A stretch of 64,000 bases of DNA from Sulfuricurvum sp. IAE1 (lineage in GTDB: Bacteria > Campylobacterota > Campylobacteria > Campylobacterales > Sulfurimonadaceae): assembly GCF_004347735.1 (NCBI RefSeq), contig NZ_SLTI01000063.1:62001-126000 (forward strand), read 5' to 3'. The notes beneath the pieces are model-generated. The model did not search any database. It saw only the letters and a program-made list of their open reading frames with translations, and was not told the origin of the DNA. Shown here piece by piece: positions 8,818-19,601 of the stretch. Numbering within the stretch: position 1 is the first letter of the stretch; each line of letters opens with the position of its first letter. A program made the position numbers and the translations under genes.

Positions 8818-9593
8818 GCCGGAAGCTCCGTAATCAGATAGAAGAAAACCAACCCGACGACGATCCGGTAAATCGCAAAGGGGACGAAGGTGTGGCGACT
8901 GACGAAGGTGACGAACGCCTTGACGGTCGCCAGTGCGAAGATAAATGCGGTGACAAACGCGATCGAAAGCATCGACCAGTCCTCGACGACCATTTCGTTG
9001 CGGTGTTTGAGGAGGTCGTAGGCGGTGGCGATCACCATCGTCGGGATCGCGAGCAAAAACGAAAACTCCGCCGCGCTTTTACGGCTCAGCCCCATAAAAA
9101 GGCCGCCGATGAGGGTGGCTCCCGAACGGCTCGTCCCGGGAATCATCGAAAGGCTCTGGAAAATCCCGATCGTAAACGCCTCTTTAAAGGTGAGTTCCGA
9201 GACATCTTTTCCCGCATCGATCGGTTCGTTCCGGCGGAGGTATTCGATGATCAGGAAGACGATTCCCCCCGCAACGAGCATGATGCTGACCGTTTCGACC
9301 CCGAAAAGGGCCTTGATCTGTTTGTAGAACAAAAACCCCAAAACCCCCGCGGGTAAAAACGCGACGGCGATTTTGAACCAGAGCATCCGGTCTTGCAGGA
9401 GGCGCTGGGTGTAGAGGAACAAAACGGCGAGGATGCTGCCCAGCTGAATCGAGACTTCGAACGCTTTATGGGCGTTCGTCTGCTCGAGACCCAGCAGGTG
9501 CGAAGCGAGAATCAGGTGTCCGGTCGAAGAGATCGGAAGGAACTCGGTCACCCCCTCGAGGGCTCCGAGCAAAAGTGCGTCAAACAGTGTCAT
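8814..9593 (-). CDS. uppP: Undecaprenyl-diphosphatase
   Basis: 259 residues, a BacA/UppP-type integral membrane enzyme that dephosphorylates undecaprenyl pyrophosphate to recycle the lipid carrier for peptidoglycan and O-antigen. Both active-site segments are present: EGVTEFLPISSTGHLILA (13-30) and the inverted-repeat partner SMIPGTSRSGATLIGG (about 150-165). Length is normal for the family. Convergent 4-base overlap with rdgB. Confidence 0.95.
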   Translation of the reverse strand: MTLFDALLLGALEGVTEFLPISSTGHLILASHLLGLEQTNAHKAFEVSIQLGSILAVLFLYTQRLLQDRMLWFKIAVAFLPAGVLGFLFYKQIKALFGVETVSIMLVAGGIVFLIIEYLRRNEPIDAGKDVSELTFKEAFTIGIFQSLSMIPGTSRSGATLIGGLFMGLSRKSAAEFSFLLAIPTMVIATAYDLLKHRNEMVVEDWSMLSIAFVTAFIFALATVKAFVTFVSRHTFVPFAIYRIVVGLVFFYLITELPA

Positions 9594-9620
9594 TCAAACT
9601 CTTTCATTTCTTTTGAGGGA

Positions 9621-9626
9621 ATTTTA
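9621..9626 (-). promoter_or_regulatory. -10 element for uppP
   Basis: TAAAAT on the minus strand, 28 bases before the uppP start. Confidence 0.4.
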
Positions 9627-9655
9627 GCTTAAACCTCCCCTAACTTCCCTTTGGC

Positions 9656-9661
9656 TATAAT
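9656..9661 (+). promoter_or_regulatory. -10 element for the aminotransferase-hisZ-purA run
   Basis: TATAAT, 36 bases before the aminotransferase start; AAGGA lies about 10 bases before that ATG. The genes downstream, through motE, are separated by 20 bases or fewer and may be co-transcribed. Confidence 0.65.
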
Positions 9662-9696
9662 ATCGCTATTTTGCACTCCGAGTAAGGATAGACTCT

Positions 9697-10803
9697 ATGT
9701 TACTTTTTACCCCCGGCCCAACCCCGGTACCCGAATCGGTACGTATCGCGATGGCGGGCGAAACGCTCCACCACCGAACCCCTGAATTCGAAGCGATTTT
9801 CGAACGCACCCGCGCACTGCTGTTCGAGCTTATGGGGATGGATGAGGTCTTGATGCTCGCTTCTTCGGGAACGGGCGCGATGGAGGGGGCCGTAATCAAC
9901 CTGGCCCACTCCAAACTCCTCTCGATCAACTCCGGAAAATTCGGTGAGCGTTTCGGAAAAATTGCCCTCGCCCACGGGATTGCGAACGTCGAGATAAAAC
10001 ACGAATGGAATACCCCCGCGACCGTCGAGGAAGTAAAAGCGGCACTCGCCGCCAACCCCGATATCGACGCCATCGCGATCCAGATCTGTGAGAGTGCGGG
10101 CGGTCTGCGCCACAGCGTCGAGGAGATCGCCGCGGCGGTCAAAGCACACAACCCTTCCATCATGGTGATTGCTGATGGCATTACGGCGGTCGGGGTTGAA
10201 AAAATCGACGTAAGCAATATCGACTGTCTCATCTCGGGCAGCCAGAAAGCGTTGATGCTCCCTCCGGGACTTGCCATCATGGGGCTCTCTAACGCCGCCA
10301 TCGAAAAAATCGGTGCGGGCAAAGGGTACTACTTCAACCTCGCGACCGAGATCAAGAACCAGCGTAAGAATACCACCGCATGGACGGCGGCGACAACGCT
10401 GATTATCGGGCTCGAAAGCGTCCTCAACCGTATCAAGGCCGAGGGGGGACTAGAGAAGCTTTACGCCGATACCGCCGCACGCGCGAAAGCGACCCGCGCC
10501 GCGATGGAAGCGATCGGGCTGCATCTGTACCCCGCACGTCCGGCCGATTCGATGACGACGGTGGACGATGCGGAGGCCAAAACGATCCGCTCGATCCTCA
10601 AAAAAGAGCTCGGGGTCAACGTAGCGGGCGGACAGGACCATATCAAGGAACTGATTTTCCGTATCAACCACATGGGGCTGATCGCCCCGTACGAAGCGGC
10701 ATGGGTCGTCAACGGCGTGGAACTTGCACTGGCCAAAATGGGCCGCCGCCCTTATGACGGAACGGCCAACCGTGTTTTCAATACCGTTTACTTCGGGCTC
10801 TGA
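9697..10803 (+). CDS. Class V aminotransferase (serine/alanine-glyoxylate type)
   Basis: 368 residues, a fold-type I PLP enzyme of the alanine-glyoxylate / serine-pyruvate aminotransferase branch. Family hallmarks: TPGPTPVPESV at the N-terminus, SSGTGAMEGAVINL binding the cofactor phosphate (about 48-61), ADGITAVGVEKID with the PLP-pyridine Asp (about 159-171), and SGSQKALMLPPGL with the Schiff-base lysine (about 179-191). The natural substrate pair cannot be read from sequence; in Campylobacterota relatives it may serve serine or aspartate metabolism. It is followed at 5 bases by hisZ-like and purA genes. Confidence 0.85.
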   Translation: MLLFTPGPTPVPESVRIAMAGETLHHRTPEFEAIFERTRALLFELMGMDEVLMLASSGTGAMEGAVINLAHSKLLSINSGKFGERFGKIALAHGIANVEIKHEWNTPATVEEVKAALAANPDIDAIAIQICESAGGLRHSVEEIAAAVKAHNPSIMVIADGITAVGVEKIDVSNIDCLISGSQKALMLPPGLAIMGLSNAAIEKIGAGKGYYFNLATEIKNQRKNTTAWTAATTLIIGLESVLNRIKAEGGLEKLYADTAARAKATRAAMEAIGLHLYPARPADSMTTVDDAEAKTIRSILKKELGVNVAGGQDHIKELIFRINHMGLIAPYEAAWVVNGVELALAKMGRRPYDGTANRVFNTVYFGL

Positions 10804-10808
10804 TCGTT

Positions 10809-12915
<2,107 letters not shown>

Positions 12916-12936
12916 CGACCGCGACAAGGAGCCGTT

Positions 12937-13359
12937 ATGGGAAAATCGCGTTACGAGCCTCTGGTCAAACTGAAAAAAAAGAATCTCGAAGAGGCCGAAC
13001 GCGCCCTGATCGCGGCGAACAACGAAGTCGCTGGGGCCAGCCACAGCCTCAACCGCGCTTATGAAATCCTTGCCACCCTCCACCTCCCCCAAAGCGGCTC
13101 CGTCCGCGACCTTTCCCAGGCCAAACTGATGATCCGGACCCAGCACGAGACTATCGAACGGTGTAAAACGGCTCTGCAGGAGGCTGAGGAAAAACAGCGT
13201 ATGATGCGCGAACGGTTTAACGTCTCACGGATCGAATTCGAGAAGTTCAGCTATCTCGAAGTGCAGGAAGTAAACGCCAAGATCAAAAAAATCAAGGCGC
13301 AAGAAGCTAAAATGCTTGACGAAATCGGCACACTAACCTATAAAAGAGATAACAAATGA
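12937..13359 (+). CDS. FliJ-like flagellar export protein
   Basis: 140 residues, almost wholly predicted alpha-helical coiled coil (KLKKKNLEEAERALIAANNE, HETIERCKTALQEAEEKQRM). The length and position directly after purA match the H. pylori HP0256 / C. jejuni Cj1497c type FliJ homologue. FliJ is a cytoplasmic coiled-coil stalk of the flagellar type III export ATPase. Identity rests on synteny and coiled-coil character, as sequence conservation in this family is low. AAGGAG lies before the ATG. The 3' end overlaps the next gene by 4 bases. Confidence 0.7.
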   Translation: MGKSRYEPLVKLKKKNLEEAERALIAANNEVAGASHSLNRAYEILATLHLPQSGSVRDLSQAKLMIRTQHETIERCKTALQEAEEKQRMMRERFNVSRIEFEKFSYLEVQEVNAKIKKIKAQEAKMLDEIGTLTYKRDNK

Positions 13360-13880
13360 AACCTTTCTGGATCGTATCGATACTCGCATCAGCGGTATTC
13401 GCCGCCCCGAATACCAAGTCGTACGAGTGTACGAAAATCTTTGAAGACCGTAAAAACGAACTGCTCGTCGAACTCGAGCGGATCGACGAGCAGCGCCAGT
13501 CGCTCGACGCGCTCAAGCGGGCGACCGAAGACCTCCTCCGTAAAAAAGAGGCGATGATCAAAGGGAAAGACACCAAGGTGGACCAGAAACTGGCCGAGAT
13601 CAAGGCCAAGGAAGCCTCGGTGAAAAAGATGCTCGAGCAGAACAAAAAAGTGCTCGACGAGATCAAGCAGCTCAAAGCCGACAAAGTTTCCCAGACATTT
13701 GCCAAAATGAAGCCCGCCGCATCAGCGCAGATTCTATCGCAAATGAGTGCCGACGAAGCCGCCGGGATCATGAGCACGCTCAATACGAAAGTGGTAGGGC
13801 AGATTCTGGCGAAAATGGATCCGAAAAAAGGGTCCGAAATTACCGCGAAACTCAAGGCTATTCCCGAACCAAAGCCCTAA
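13356..13880 (+). CDS. MotE-like periplasmic motility protein (MgtE_N-like domain)
   Basis: 174 residues. Signal peptide (MKPFWIVSILASAVFAAP), a long coiled coil (about 30-110) and a C-terminal MgtE intracellular-N-like helical repeat domain (about 115-170, MKPAASAQILSQMSADEAAG, MDPKKGSEITAKL). This order is that of MotE, a chaperone of the periplasmic flagellar motor parts, and of the C. jejuni Cj1496c protein at the same place in its gene order. A single cysteine (C25) follows the signal region. Translationally coupled (ATGA) to the FliJ-like gene. Confidence 0.75.
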   Translation: MKPFWIVSILASAVFAAPNTKSYECTKIFEDRKNELLVELERIDEQRQSLDALKRATEDLLRKKEAMIKGKDTKVDQKLAEIKAKEASVKKMLEQNKKVLDEIKQLKADKVSQTFAKMKPAASAQILSQMSADEAAGIMSTLNTKVVGQILAKMDPKKGSEITAKLKAIPEPKP

Positions 13881-13951
13881 TCCCACTGCCGCCTAAGCCA
13901 TTTTAGAGGTGTTTTGGGATAAAATGGCAAAAATTCCACTCAGGGCAGGCA

Positions 13952-14503
13952 ATGAAGGTTTCACTGACACACGTACCCCACATCGCAACGCGTATTGCCG
14001 TTGATCTAAGCCGCAGCGGGCTGGTCACGATGACCAAAGGGCTGGAAAGTGCCGCAAAAGAAGCGGAATCGGTCTTGGCTGCCAACATCAAAAAAGAGAT
14101 GGCCCTCGAAGAGAAAGTCAAAGAGATCGTCAACGCCAACGAAGAGCAGATCGATTTCTACCTTGCCGACGAACGCCAGCTTTTTTTCATGATCAAAAAG
14201 AAACTGGCTCCGGAATTCGGCGTCATCCTTTCGTACGAAGACCGTTATTCGGACATTGCCCACCAGATTCTCGACGCCCTTTATGAAGAAGACCTGATCC
14301 GTTACGACGTCAGCGAAAACCGGATCAAAAACGTCATTTACGACGCGATCACCGCATCGATCGCCGATACGGCCGAGATCGAATCGGCCGTATTCCAGAA
14401 AATCAAAAGCTACAAGCGCCATCTCATTCCCGGGACCGACGAGTTTGAGATCGTTTACGACAAACTCTACAAAGAAGAGCTGGTACGAAGGGGGATCGCA
14501 TGA
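13952..14503 (+). CDS. DUF507 family protein
   Basis: 183 residues with no signal peptide or membrane helix, mostly helical and rich in charged residues. The two-part architecture, with paired basic starts (HIATRIAVDL, ERQLFFMIKKKLAPEFG) and a conserved ending LYKEELVRRGI, fits DUF507, a family found in Campylobacterota, Aquificota and deltaproteobacterial groups with no assigned function. A TAAAAT -10-like hexamer lies in the 71-base gap before it. Its stop overlaps the carA start by 4 bases, so it is probably co-expressed with carA. Confidence 0.75.
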   Translation: MKVSLTHVPHIATRIAVDLSRSGLVTMTKGLESAAKEAESVLAANIKKEMALEEKVKEIVNANEEQIDFYLADERQLFFMIKKKLAPEFGVILSYEDRYSDIAHQILDALYEEDLIRYDVSENRIKNVIYDAITASIADTAEIESAVFQKIKSYKRHLIPGTDEFEIVYDKLYKEELVRRGIA

Positions 14504-15630
14504 TGCGCGACGTATGGATTTATCTTGAAAACGGCACTTACCTGCAGGGGAAGAGTTTCGGTGCCGACACCACCGCCGTCGGTGAAATCGTTTTCAACAC
14601 GTCTATGAGCGGATACCAGGAGATCATCACCGACCCTTCCTACGCGGGGCAGTTTGTGACCTTCACGATGCCTGAAATCGGGAATGTCGGGGTCAATGCC
14701 GAAGATATGGAAAGCACCCGTGCCCACTGCAAGGGGATCATCGTCCGTCAATACCAGGCGCGATACTCGAATTTCCGCGCCGAAGAGGCTCTGCACACTT
14801 TTCTCGAAAAACACGGCATTATCGGGATCTGCGAAGTCGACACCCGTTTTATCACGAAAATGCTCCGTACTGAAGGGGCGATGATGATGATCGCTTCTAC
14901 AAAGGTAAGCGACAAGGGCGAACTCAAAAAAATGCTTGAAAGCTCTCCGCGCATCGAAGAGATCAACTACATCGAGGAAGTGAGCACGAAGAGCCCCTAC
15001 AAACACCGTGACGGCGTCTACGATCCCGTAACGTTCCGCTACAACGACGCCCCTGAAGCCAAAGCGCGCCTTGCCGCGATCGATTTCGGGGTAAAACGCA
15101 ACATCCTCAACGAACTCACCGAAGTGGGATTCGAAGTGGAAGTGCTTCCCAACACGTTCAATGCAGACGATTTGATCAAGCGCTATGAAGCCGGAGAGAT
15201 CGACGGCGTGTTTCTCTCCAACGGCCCCGGAGACCCGCTGGTCCTGAAAAAGGAACAAGCCGAGATCAAAAAACTGATCGAGCGTAAAGTTCCGCTGTGC
15301 GGCATCTGCCTCGGGCACCAGCTGCTCAGTATCGCCCACGGGTACGATACCCACAAACTCAAATTCGGCCACCACGGCGGGAACCACCCCGTTAAAAACG
15401 TCAAAACGGGAATGGTCGAGATTACGGCGCAGAACCACAACTACAACGTTCCCGAAGAGGTACGCGAAATCGCCGACGTGACCCATATCAATCTTTTTGA
15501 CAACACGATCGAGGGACTCCGCTACAAAACGGGTCCCGTCTTCTCGGTGCAGCACCACCCCGAATCGAGCCCGGGACCGAAAGAGGCCCGCACCATTTTT
15601 ACCGACTTCCTCCAGCTCGTTCAGCGCTGA
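14500..15630 (+). CDS. carA: Carbamoyl-phosphate synthase small chain (glutaminase)
   Basis: 376 residues. The N-terminal CPSase domain (ENGTYLQGKSFG, ELVFNTSMSGYQEI-type motif at about 30-45) is followed by a class I glutamine amidotransferase domain with nucleophile Cys270 in CGICLGHQLL and the His/Glu pair in VQHHPESSPG (about 348-357). It hydrolyses glutamine and passes ammonia to CarB for carbamoyl phosphate (pyrimidine and arginine synthesis). carB is not adjacent, which is usual in Campylobacterota. ATGATG gives two possible starts. Confidence 0.97.
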   Translation: MMRDVWIYLENGTYLQGKSFGADTTAVGEIVFNTSMSGYQEIITDPSYAGQFVTFTMPEIGNVGVNAEDMESTRAHCKGIIVRQYQARYSNFRAEEALHTFLEKHGIIGICEVDTRFITKMLRTEGAMMMIASTKVSDKGELKKMLESSPRIEEINYIEEVSTKSPYKHRDGVYDPVTFRYNDAPEAKARLAAIDFGVKRNILNELTEVGFEVEVLPNTFNADDLIKRYEAGEIDGVFLSNGPGDPLVLKKEQAEIKKLIERKVPLCGICLGHQLLSIAHGYDTHKLKFGHHGGNHPVKNVKTGMVEITAQNHNYNVPEEVREIADVTHINLFDNTIEGLRYKTGPVFSVQHHPESSPGPKEARTIFTDFLQLVQR

Positions 15631-15792
15631 TTCGGAGCGGCAGCGAACGCCCCATCAGCGATTTCTTCCCCCGGATATCTCCCTGTGTTACTTTTTTTCT
15701 CCTTATTCTGTATAAAACCTTAAATTAATCGTTAAGTTTTCATATGGCGAAAAACCTTTAAAAATTTAAGATTCCTTAAATACTGCGATTGC

Positions 15793-15798
15793 TATTAT
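15793..15798 (+). promoter_or_regulatory. Probable -10 element of the cco operon
   Basis: TATTAT in an AT-rich tract about 125 bases before ccoN. If used, the transcript would start near 15805 and carry the downstream hairpin in its leader. No FNR-type box was found here. Confidence 0.4.
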
Positions 15799-15837
15799 TA
15801 GAGTGTCTAATAGCCTACTTTTGTTACAAAAGTGTTA

Positions 15838-15882
15838 AGGGCACCTCTAAAAATCGGGTTTTTCGGTTTTTAGAGGTGCCCT
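15838..15882 (+). promoter_or_regulatory. Long perfect inverted repeat in the ccoN leader
   Basis: GGGCACCTCTAAAAA (15839-15853) and TTTTTAGAGGTGCCC (15867-15881) pair perfectly around a 13-base loop; an outer A-T pair makes 16. It ends 40 bases before the ccoN start. With no U-run after it, it is more likely an mRNA-stabilising or regulatory hairpin, or a terminator for readthrough from carA, than a standard intrinsic terminator. Confidence 0.65.
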
Positions 15883-15922
15883 AATCAGGCTCTTATGCTT
15901 TGAATCTTTAAGGAGGTCGTAA

Positions 15923-17401
15923 ATGGATAATCGTCCATTGGAGTATGATTACACGGTCGCTAAGATGTTTATGCTTACAACTGTGTTACTCGGAATTGTC
16001 GGAATGCTTGTCGGCGTTATTTTGGCGTGGCAATTGGCGTTTCCTCAAGTGAATCTTATGCTGGGTGAAGGATTGGCGGAGTACACCAACTTCAGCCGTC
16101 TTCGTCCGCTGCACACCGATGCGGTAATCTTCGGGTTTACCCTGAGCGGTATTTGGGCTACATGGTACTATGTAGGTCAGCGTGTATTGAAAGTATCGAT
16201 GGCGGAATCAAAATTCCTCATGTTCCTCGGCAAACTGCACTTCTGGCTCTATCTGCTGGTCGTCGTAGCGGTTGTCGGTTCACTCTTGATGGGTATCACT
16301 ACCTCGAAAGAGTATGCGGAATTTGAATGGCCGATCGACCTTGCCGTCGTCGTCGTATGGGTAATCTGGGGTATGAGCATTTTCGGTTTGATCGGTATCC
16401 GCCGTGAAAAATCGCTCTACATCTCTATCTGGTATTATATTGCTACGTTCCTCGGTATCGCTATGCTGTACCTTTTCAACAACATGGCGGTTCCGACGTA
16501 TTTCGTTTCGGGTGTCGGTGCATGGTACCACTCGGTCTCTATGTATTCTGGAACCAATGATGCGCTGGTACAGTGGTGGTACGGACACAATGCGGTTGCA
16601 TTCGGATTCACCGTTCCCATCGTTGCGATGATCTACTACTTCCTTCCGAAAGAATCGGGCCAGGCGGTTTATTCGTATAAACTCTCTTTGCTTGCGTTCT
16701 GGGGTCTGATGTTTGTTTACCTCTGGGCCGGCGGACACCACCTGATCTACTCTACTGTACCCGACTGGATGCAGACTATGGGTTCTGTTTTCTCGGTAGT
16801 TCTGATCCTTCCTTCATGGGGTTCTGCGATCAACATGCTCTTGACGATGAAAGGTGAATGGCAGCAGGTAGCGGCAAGTCCGTTGATCAAATTCATGATC
16901 CTAGCGTCAACATTCTACATGTTCTCGACTCTCGAAGGTCCGATCCAGGCGATCAAATCGGTCAATGCGCTGGCTCACTTCACAGACTGGATCGTCGGTC
17001 ACGTACACGACGGTGTTCTCGGATGGGTTGCGTTCATGATCATGGCCGCTCTTTTCCATATGGCTCCGCGTGTTTTCAAACGCGAGATCTATTCGAAATC
17101 ACTGATGAACACGCAGTTCTGGATCCAGACGCTCGGTGTTGTTCTGTACTTTACGTCTATGTGGATCGCAGGTATTACTCAGGGTATGATGTGGCGTGCT
17201 CACGACGAGTTCGGTAACCTTGCCTACTCGTTCATCGATACGGTAACCGTATTGCACCCGTATTACACTATCCGTGCGGTCGGTGGTTCACTCTACCTGA
17301 TCGGTATGTTCCTGTTTGCGTACAACATGTACAAAACGATGACCAGCGCTCGCCGTGTCGACGAGTCTGAACTTCAAACCGCGTCGCCAATGGGCGCTTA
17401 A
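15923..17401 (+). CDS. ccoN: cbb3-type cytochrome c oxidase subunit I
   Basis: 492 residues, about 12 membrane helices. Haem and copper ligands are visible: RPLHTDAVIFGF (low-spin haem His), WYYGHNAVAFGF (CuB His), LWAGGHHLIYSTVPDW (the two other CuB His) and FTDWIVGHVHDGVLGW (haem His pair). It reduces O2 to water at high affinity and pumps protons. First gene of ccoNOQP, preceded by a strong AAGGAGGT. Codon use here and in the next genes is T-richer than in neighbours, as expected for a highly expressed membrane operon. Confidence 0.98.
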   Translation: MDNRPLEYDYTVAKMFMLTTVLLGIVGMLVGVILAWQLAFPQVNLMLGEGLAEYTNFSRLRPLHTDAVIFGFTLSGIWATWYYVGQRVLKVSMAESKFLMFLGKLHFWLYLLVVVAVVGSLLMGITTSKEYAEFEWPIDLAVVVVWVIWGMSIFGLIGIRREKSLYISIWYYIATFLGIAMLYLFNNMAVPTYFVSGVGAWYHSVSMYSGTNDALVQWWYGHNAVAFGFTVPIVAMIYYFLPKESGQAVYSYKLSLLAFWGLMFVYLWAGGHHLIYSTVPDWMQTMGSVFSVVLILPSWGSAINMLLTMKGEWQQVAASPLIKFMILASTFYMFSTLEGPIQAIKSVNALAHFTDWIVGHVHDGVLGWVAFMIMAALFHMAPRVFKREIYSKSLMNTQFWIQTLGVVLYFTSMWIAGITQGMMWRAHDEFGNLAYSFIDTVTVLHPYYTIRAVGGSLYLIGMFLFAYNMYKTMTSARRVDESELQTASPMGA

Positions 17402-17416
17402 TCAGGAGGGGGAAAT

Positions 17417-18109
17417 ATGTTTCACTGGTTAGAAAAACACCCGTTCTTTTTCGCGGTAGCGGTATTCGTCACCATCGCGTTTGCGGGGCTTATCGAAATT
17501 TTGCCAAACTTTGCGCAGGCTTCTCAGCCGGTTGTCGGGACCAAACCTTACAGCACGCTCGAACTTGCGGGACGTCATGTTTACATCAAAAACAGCTGTA
17601 ACGCATGTCACTCACAACTGATCCGTCCGTTCAAATCAGAGACTGACCGCTACGGTCACTACAGCCTGAGCGGTGAATATGCGTACGATCGCCCGTTCCT
17701 TTGGGGTTCAAAACGTACCGGGCCTGACCTCATGCGCGTAGGTAACTACCGTACGACGGACTGGCACGAAAACCACATGAAAGATCCTGCGGGAGTCGTT
17801 CCAGGTTCTATCATGCCGGCATACCGCTGGATGTTCAAAAATATGGCAGACGTCGATACGGCGTATGCGGAGCAGGTAACGGTTAACAAAGTATTCGCCG
17901 TTCCTTACAACCAAGAGATCCCTATGGCTGACGGAAGCAAAGCGAACGTCAAGCTTGCGGCTACGTTGGAAGAAGCAAAAGCAGACGCTCTTGAAGAGGC
18001 GAAAGCGATTGCGGCAGACATGAAAGACCAGGATGTCAAAGATGCGGTTGCAGCGGGTCAAATCCCTGAAATCGTAGCGCTTATCGCGTATCTGAACAGC
18101 CTGAAATAA
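17417..18109 (+). CDS. ccoO: cbb3-type cytochrome c oxidase monohaem subunit II
   Basis: 230 residues. An N-terminal membrane anchor (about 11-30) precedes a periplasmic cytochrome c domain with one haem site, CNACH (C61, C64, H65). Methionine ligands are probably in PGSIMPAYRWMF. A charged helical insert (about 170-215, EEAKADALEEAKAIAADMKD) before the C-terminus is typical of CcoO. It passes electrons from CcoP to CcoN. It starts 15 bases after ccoN with AGGAGG. Confidence 0.97.
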   Translation: MFHWLEKHPFFFAVAVFVTIAFAGLIEILPNFAQASQPVVGTKPYSTLELAGRHVYIKNSCNACHSQLIRPFKSETDRYGHYSLSGEYAYDRPFLWGSKRTGPDLMRVGNYRTTDWHENHMKDPAGVVPGSIMPAYRWMFKNMADVDTAYAEQVTVNKVFAVPYNQEIPMADGSKANVKLAATLEEAKADALEEAKAIAADMKDQDVKDAVAAGQIPEIVALIAYLNSLK

Positions 18110-18119
18110 AGGGGAGCGG

Positions 18120-18323
18120 GTGGATATCGGTACGATTCAGGCCTATGCTTACTTTTTCTTCACCGCTTTCTTGGTAGTGGTATTGTATGCGTACATTTAT
18201 CACCTCTACAGTTCGCAGTGGAAAGGGAAGCGCGACTATGAAAAGTACGGAAATATCGCGCTCCATGACGAGATCGACGACAAACCCGTCGAAGAGATCT
18301 CGAAAAACGATGAAAAAAAGTAG
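18120..18323 (+). CDS. ccoQ: cbb3-type oxidase small subunit CcoQ
   Basis: 67 residues from a GTG start, preceded by GGGGAGC. One membrane helix (about 8-28, AYAYFFFTAFLVVVLYAYIYHLY) and a charged cytoplasmic tail. CcoQ stabilises the complex; identity rests on position between ccoO and ccoP and on topology. Confidence 0.88.
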   Translation: MDIGTIQAYAYFFFTAFLVVVLYAYIYHLYSSQWKGKRDYEKYGNIALHDEIDDKPVEEISKNDEKK

Positions 18324-18332
18324 GAGGCATAA

Positions 18333-19262
18333 ATGAATAAGACAGTACTTGCCGCTATTGTGATCGTAATTGCAATGGCGGGTGCAACCTACCTTGCTGT
18401 CGGTAGTGCCGGCGGTATGGGTGGTGAGGGTGACTGGGTTAACAAACTCGCCGTGTTGGGTGCGCTTGTCCTGGTCGTCGTGACAGCGTTCGTAGTGACT
18501 AAATATGTTCGCCAGATGCAAACAGATAAAGCGAGCGGAAAACTTGCGGATGAAAACTGGGACGGGATCGGAGAATATAAAAACGAACTTCCTTTCGGAT
18601 GGGCGGTTATTTTCCTCGGTCTCAACATCTGGGCAATCTGGTACTTCCTCGCGGGTTATCCGGTTAACGCCTATTCGCAAATCGGTGAATACAATGAAGA
18701 AGTAGCGGCACACGACACAAAATTCGAAGCGGAACATGCGAACATGGATGAAGAGACGCTTAAAGAGATGGGCGGATCGGTATTTATCGTACAATGTGCT
18801 CCGTGTCACGGTCTTCAGGCAGACGGTATCGACGGCAAAGCGGCGAACCTGAATGTCCGTCTCGAAGAAAAAACAATCAAACACGTGATCAACAACGGTT
18901 CGAACAACCAGCTCCTGGGAATGGAAATGCCGATGCCGGATCGTAACGGTTTGATGAACGCCAACACGGGTGCTTTGATTACCGATGCGGAAATTGATGC
19001 GGTTGCCAAATACGTTGCCGGCGGTCTCAAAGGGACTGAAGGTGCCGACGTATTTGCCGGAACATGTGCCGCATGTCACGGAGCAGACGGCAAAGGGATC
19101 GATATGGTCGGACCAAGCCTGGCCGATTACAATCCGACTCTCGTGGCCAATGTTCTCAAACACGGTAAAAAAGGTGCGATCGGTGCAATGCCGGCATTCA
19201 ACAACTTGACTGAAGTTCAAGTCAAAGCGCTTGGTGCGTATGTCACCGGCCTCAGCAAATAA
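18333..19262 (+). CDS. ccoP: cbb3-type cytochrome c oxidase dihaem subunit III
   Basis: 309 residues. Membrane helices at about 4-24, 38-57 and 88-108, then two cytochrome c domains with haem sites CAPCH (C155, C158, H159) and CAACH (C245, C248, H249). It receives electrons from periplasmic cytochrome c and feeds CcoO. The extra N-terminal helix compared with proteobacterial CcoP is common in Campylobacterota, whose CcoP carries a longer membrane part. Confidence 0.97.
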   Translation: MNKTVLAAIVIVIAMAGATYLAVGSAGGMGGEGDWVNKLAVLGALVLVVVTAFVVTKYVRQMQTDKASGKLADENWDGIGEYKNELPFGWAVIFLGLNIWAIWYFLAGYPVNAYSQIGEYNEEVAAHDTKFEAEHANMDEETLKEMGGSVFIVQCAPCHGLQADGIDGKAANLNVRLEEKTIKHVINNGSNNQLLGMEMPMPDRNGLMNANTGALITDAEIDAVAKYVAGGLKGTEGADVFAGTCAACHGADGKGIDMVGPSLADYNPTLVANVLKHGKKGAIGAMPAFNNLTEVQVKALGAYVTGLSK

Positions 19263-19272
19263 GGAGAGTCTT

Positions 19273-19479
19273 ATGGAAAATCGTAGCATTTTTGCATTGG
19301 ACGGCATCACCGGGATGTTGATCGCAACAGTATTGTTGCTTTCCATTCTCGCTTTCCTCACGGTTTTGGGACTCGGCGCGCAGCAAAACAATGCCGCCAA
19401 CTTCTACAAAATCGAAAATGAAAAAGAGATCAAGATGATTAGCACCGATAACGCTAAGCATCGGGTCAACGTAGAGTAA
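19273..19479 (+). CDS. DUF4006 family small membrane protein
   Basis: 68 residues: a short lead, one strong membrane helix (about 13-35, GMLIATVLLLSILAFLTVLG) and a charged tail. The start at 19273 follows AAGGAG 7 bases upstream; a longer frame running into ccoP is not supported. Members of this family lie directly after ccoP in Campylobacterota, which suggests a role in oxidase assembly or stability, though none is proven. Confidence 0.8.
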   Translation: MENRSIFALDGITGMLIATVLLLSILAFLTVLGLGAQQNNAANFYKIENEKEIKMISTDNAKHRVNVE

Positions 19480-19489
19480 GGGGTTTAGT

Positions 19490-19591
19490 ATGGCAAGTAT
19501 CATGGATAAACTCATCACTTGGACATTGGTGATTTCCGCAGCGGTAACGCTGTGGGCGGTTGTTACGCCCAATCACCTGTTTATCGGGTAA
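19490..19591 (+). CDS. 33-residue membrane peptide in the cco operon
   Basis: A tiny gene between DUF4006 and the next membrane protein: ATG at 19490 after TAAGGGG, TAA at 19589. The product MASIMDKLITWTLVISAAVT continues to VTPNHLFIG and is a single membrane helix. Tight spacing (10 bases on each side), a ribosome-binding site and a helix-like composition argue that it is translated. No family recognised; it may be a further small oxidase subunit. Confidence 0.6.
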   Translation: MASIMDKLITWTLVISAAVTLWAVVTPNHLFIG

Positions 19592-19601
19592 AGGGTAGCG
19601 T

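Larger units (their letters stand above)
15631..15922. other. Intergenic region before ccoN: promoter and leader
   Basis: 292 bases with no credible gene. The right half is AT-rich and holds the putative cco promoter, a long hairpin and the ccoN ribosome-binding site (AAGGAGGT at about 15910). The left half (15631-15720) has no recognisable signal. Confidence 0.7.

Noticed and set aside
19231-19272. Longer N-terminus for the DUF4006 gene
   Set aside because: It would run inside ccoP and lacks a ribosome-binding site; AAGGAG precedes the ATG at 19273.
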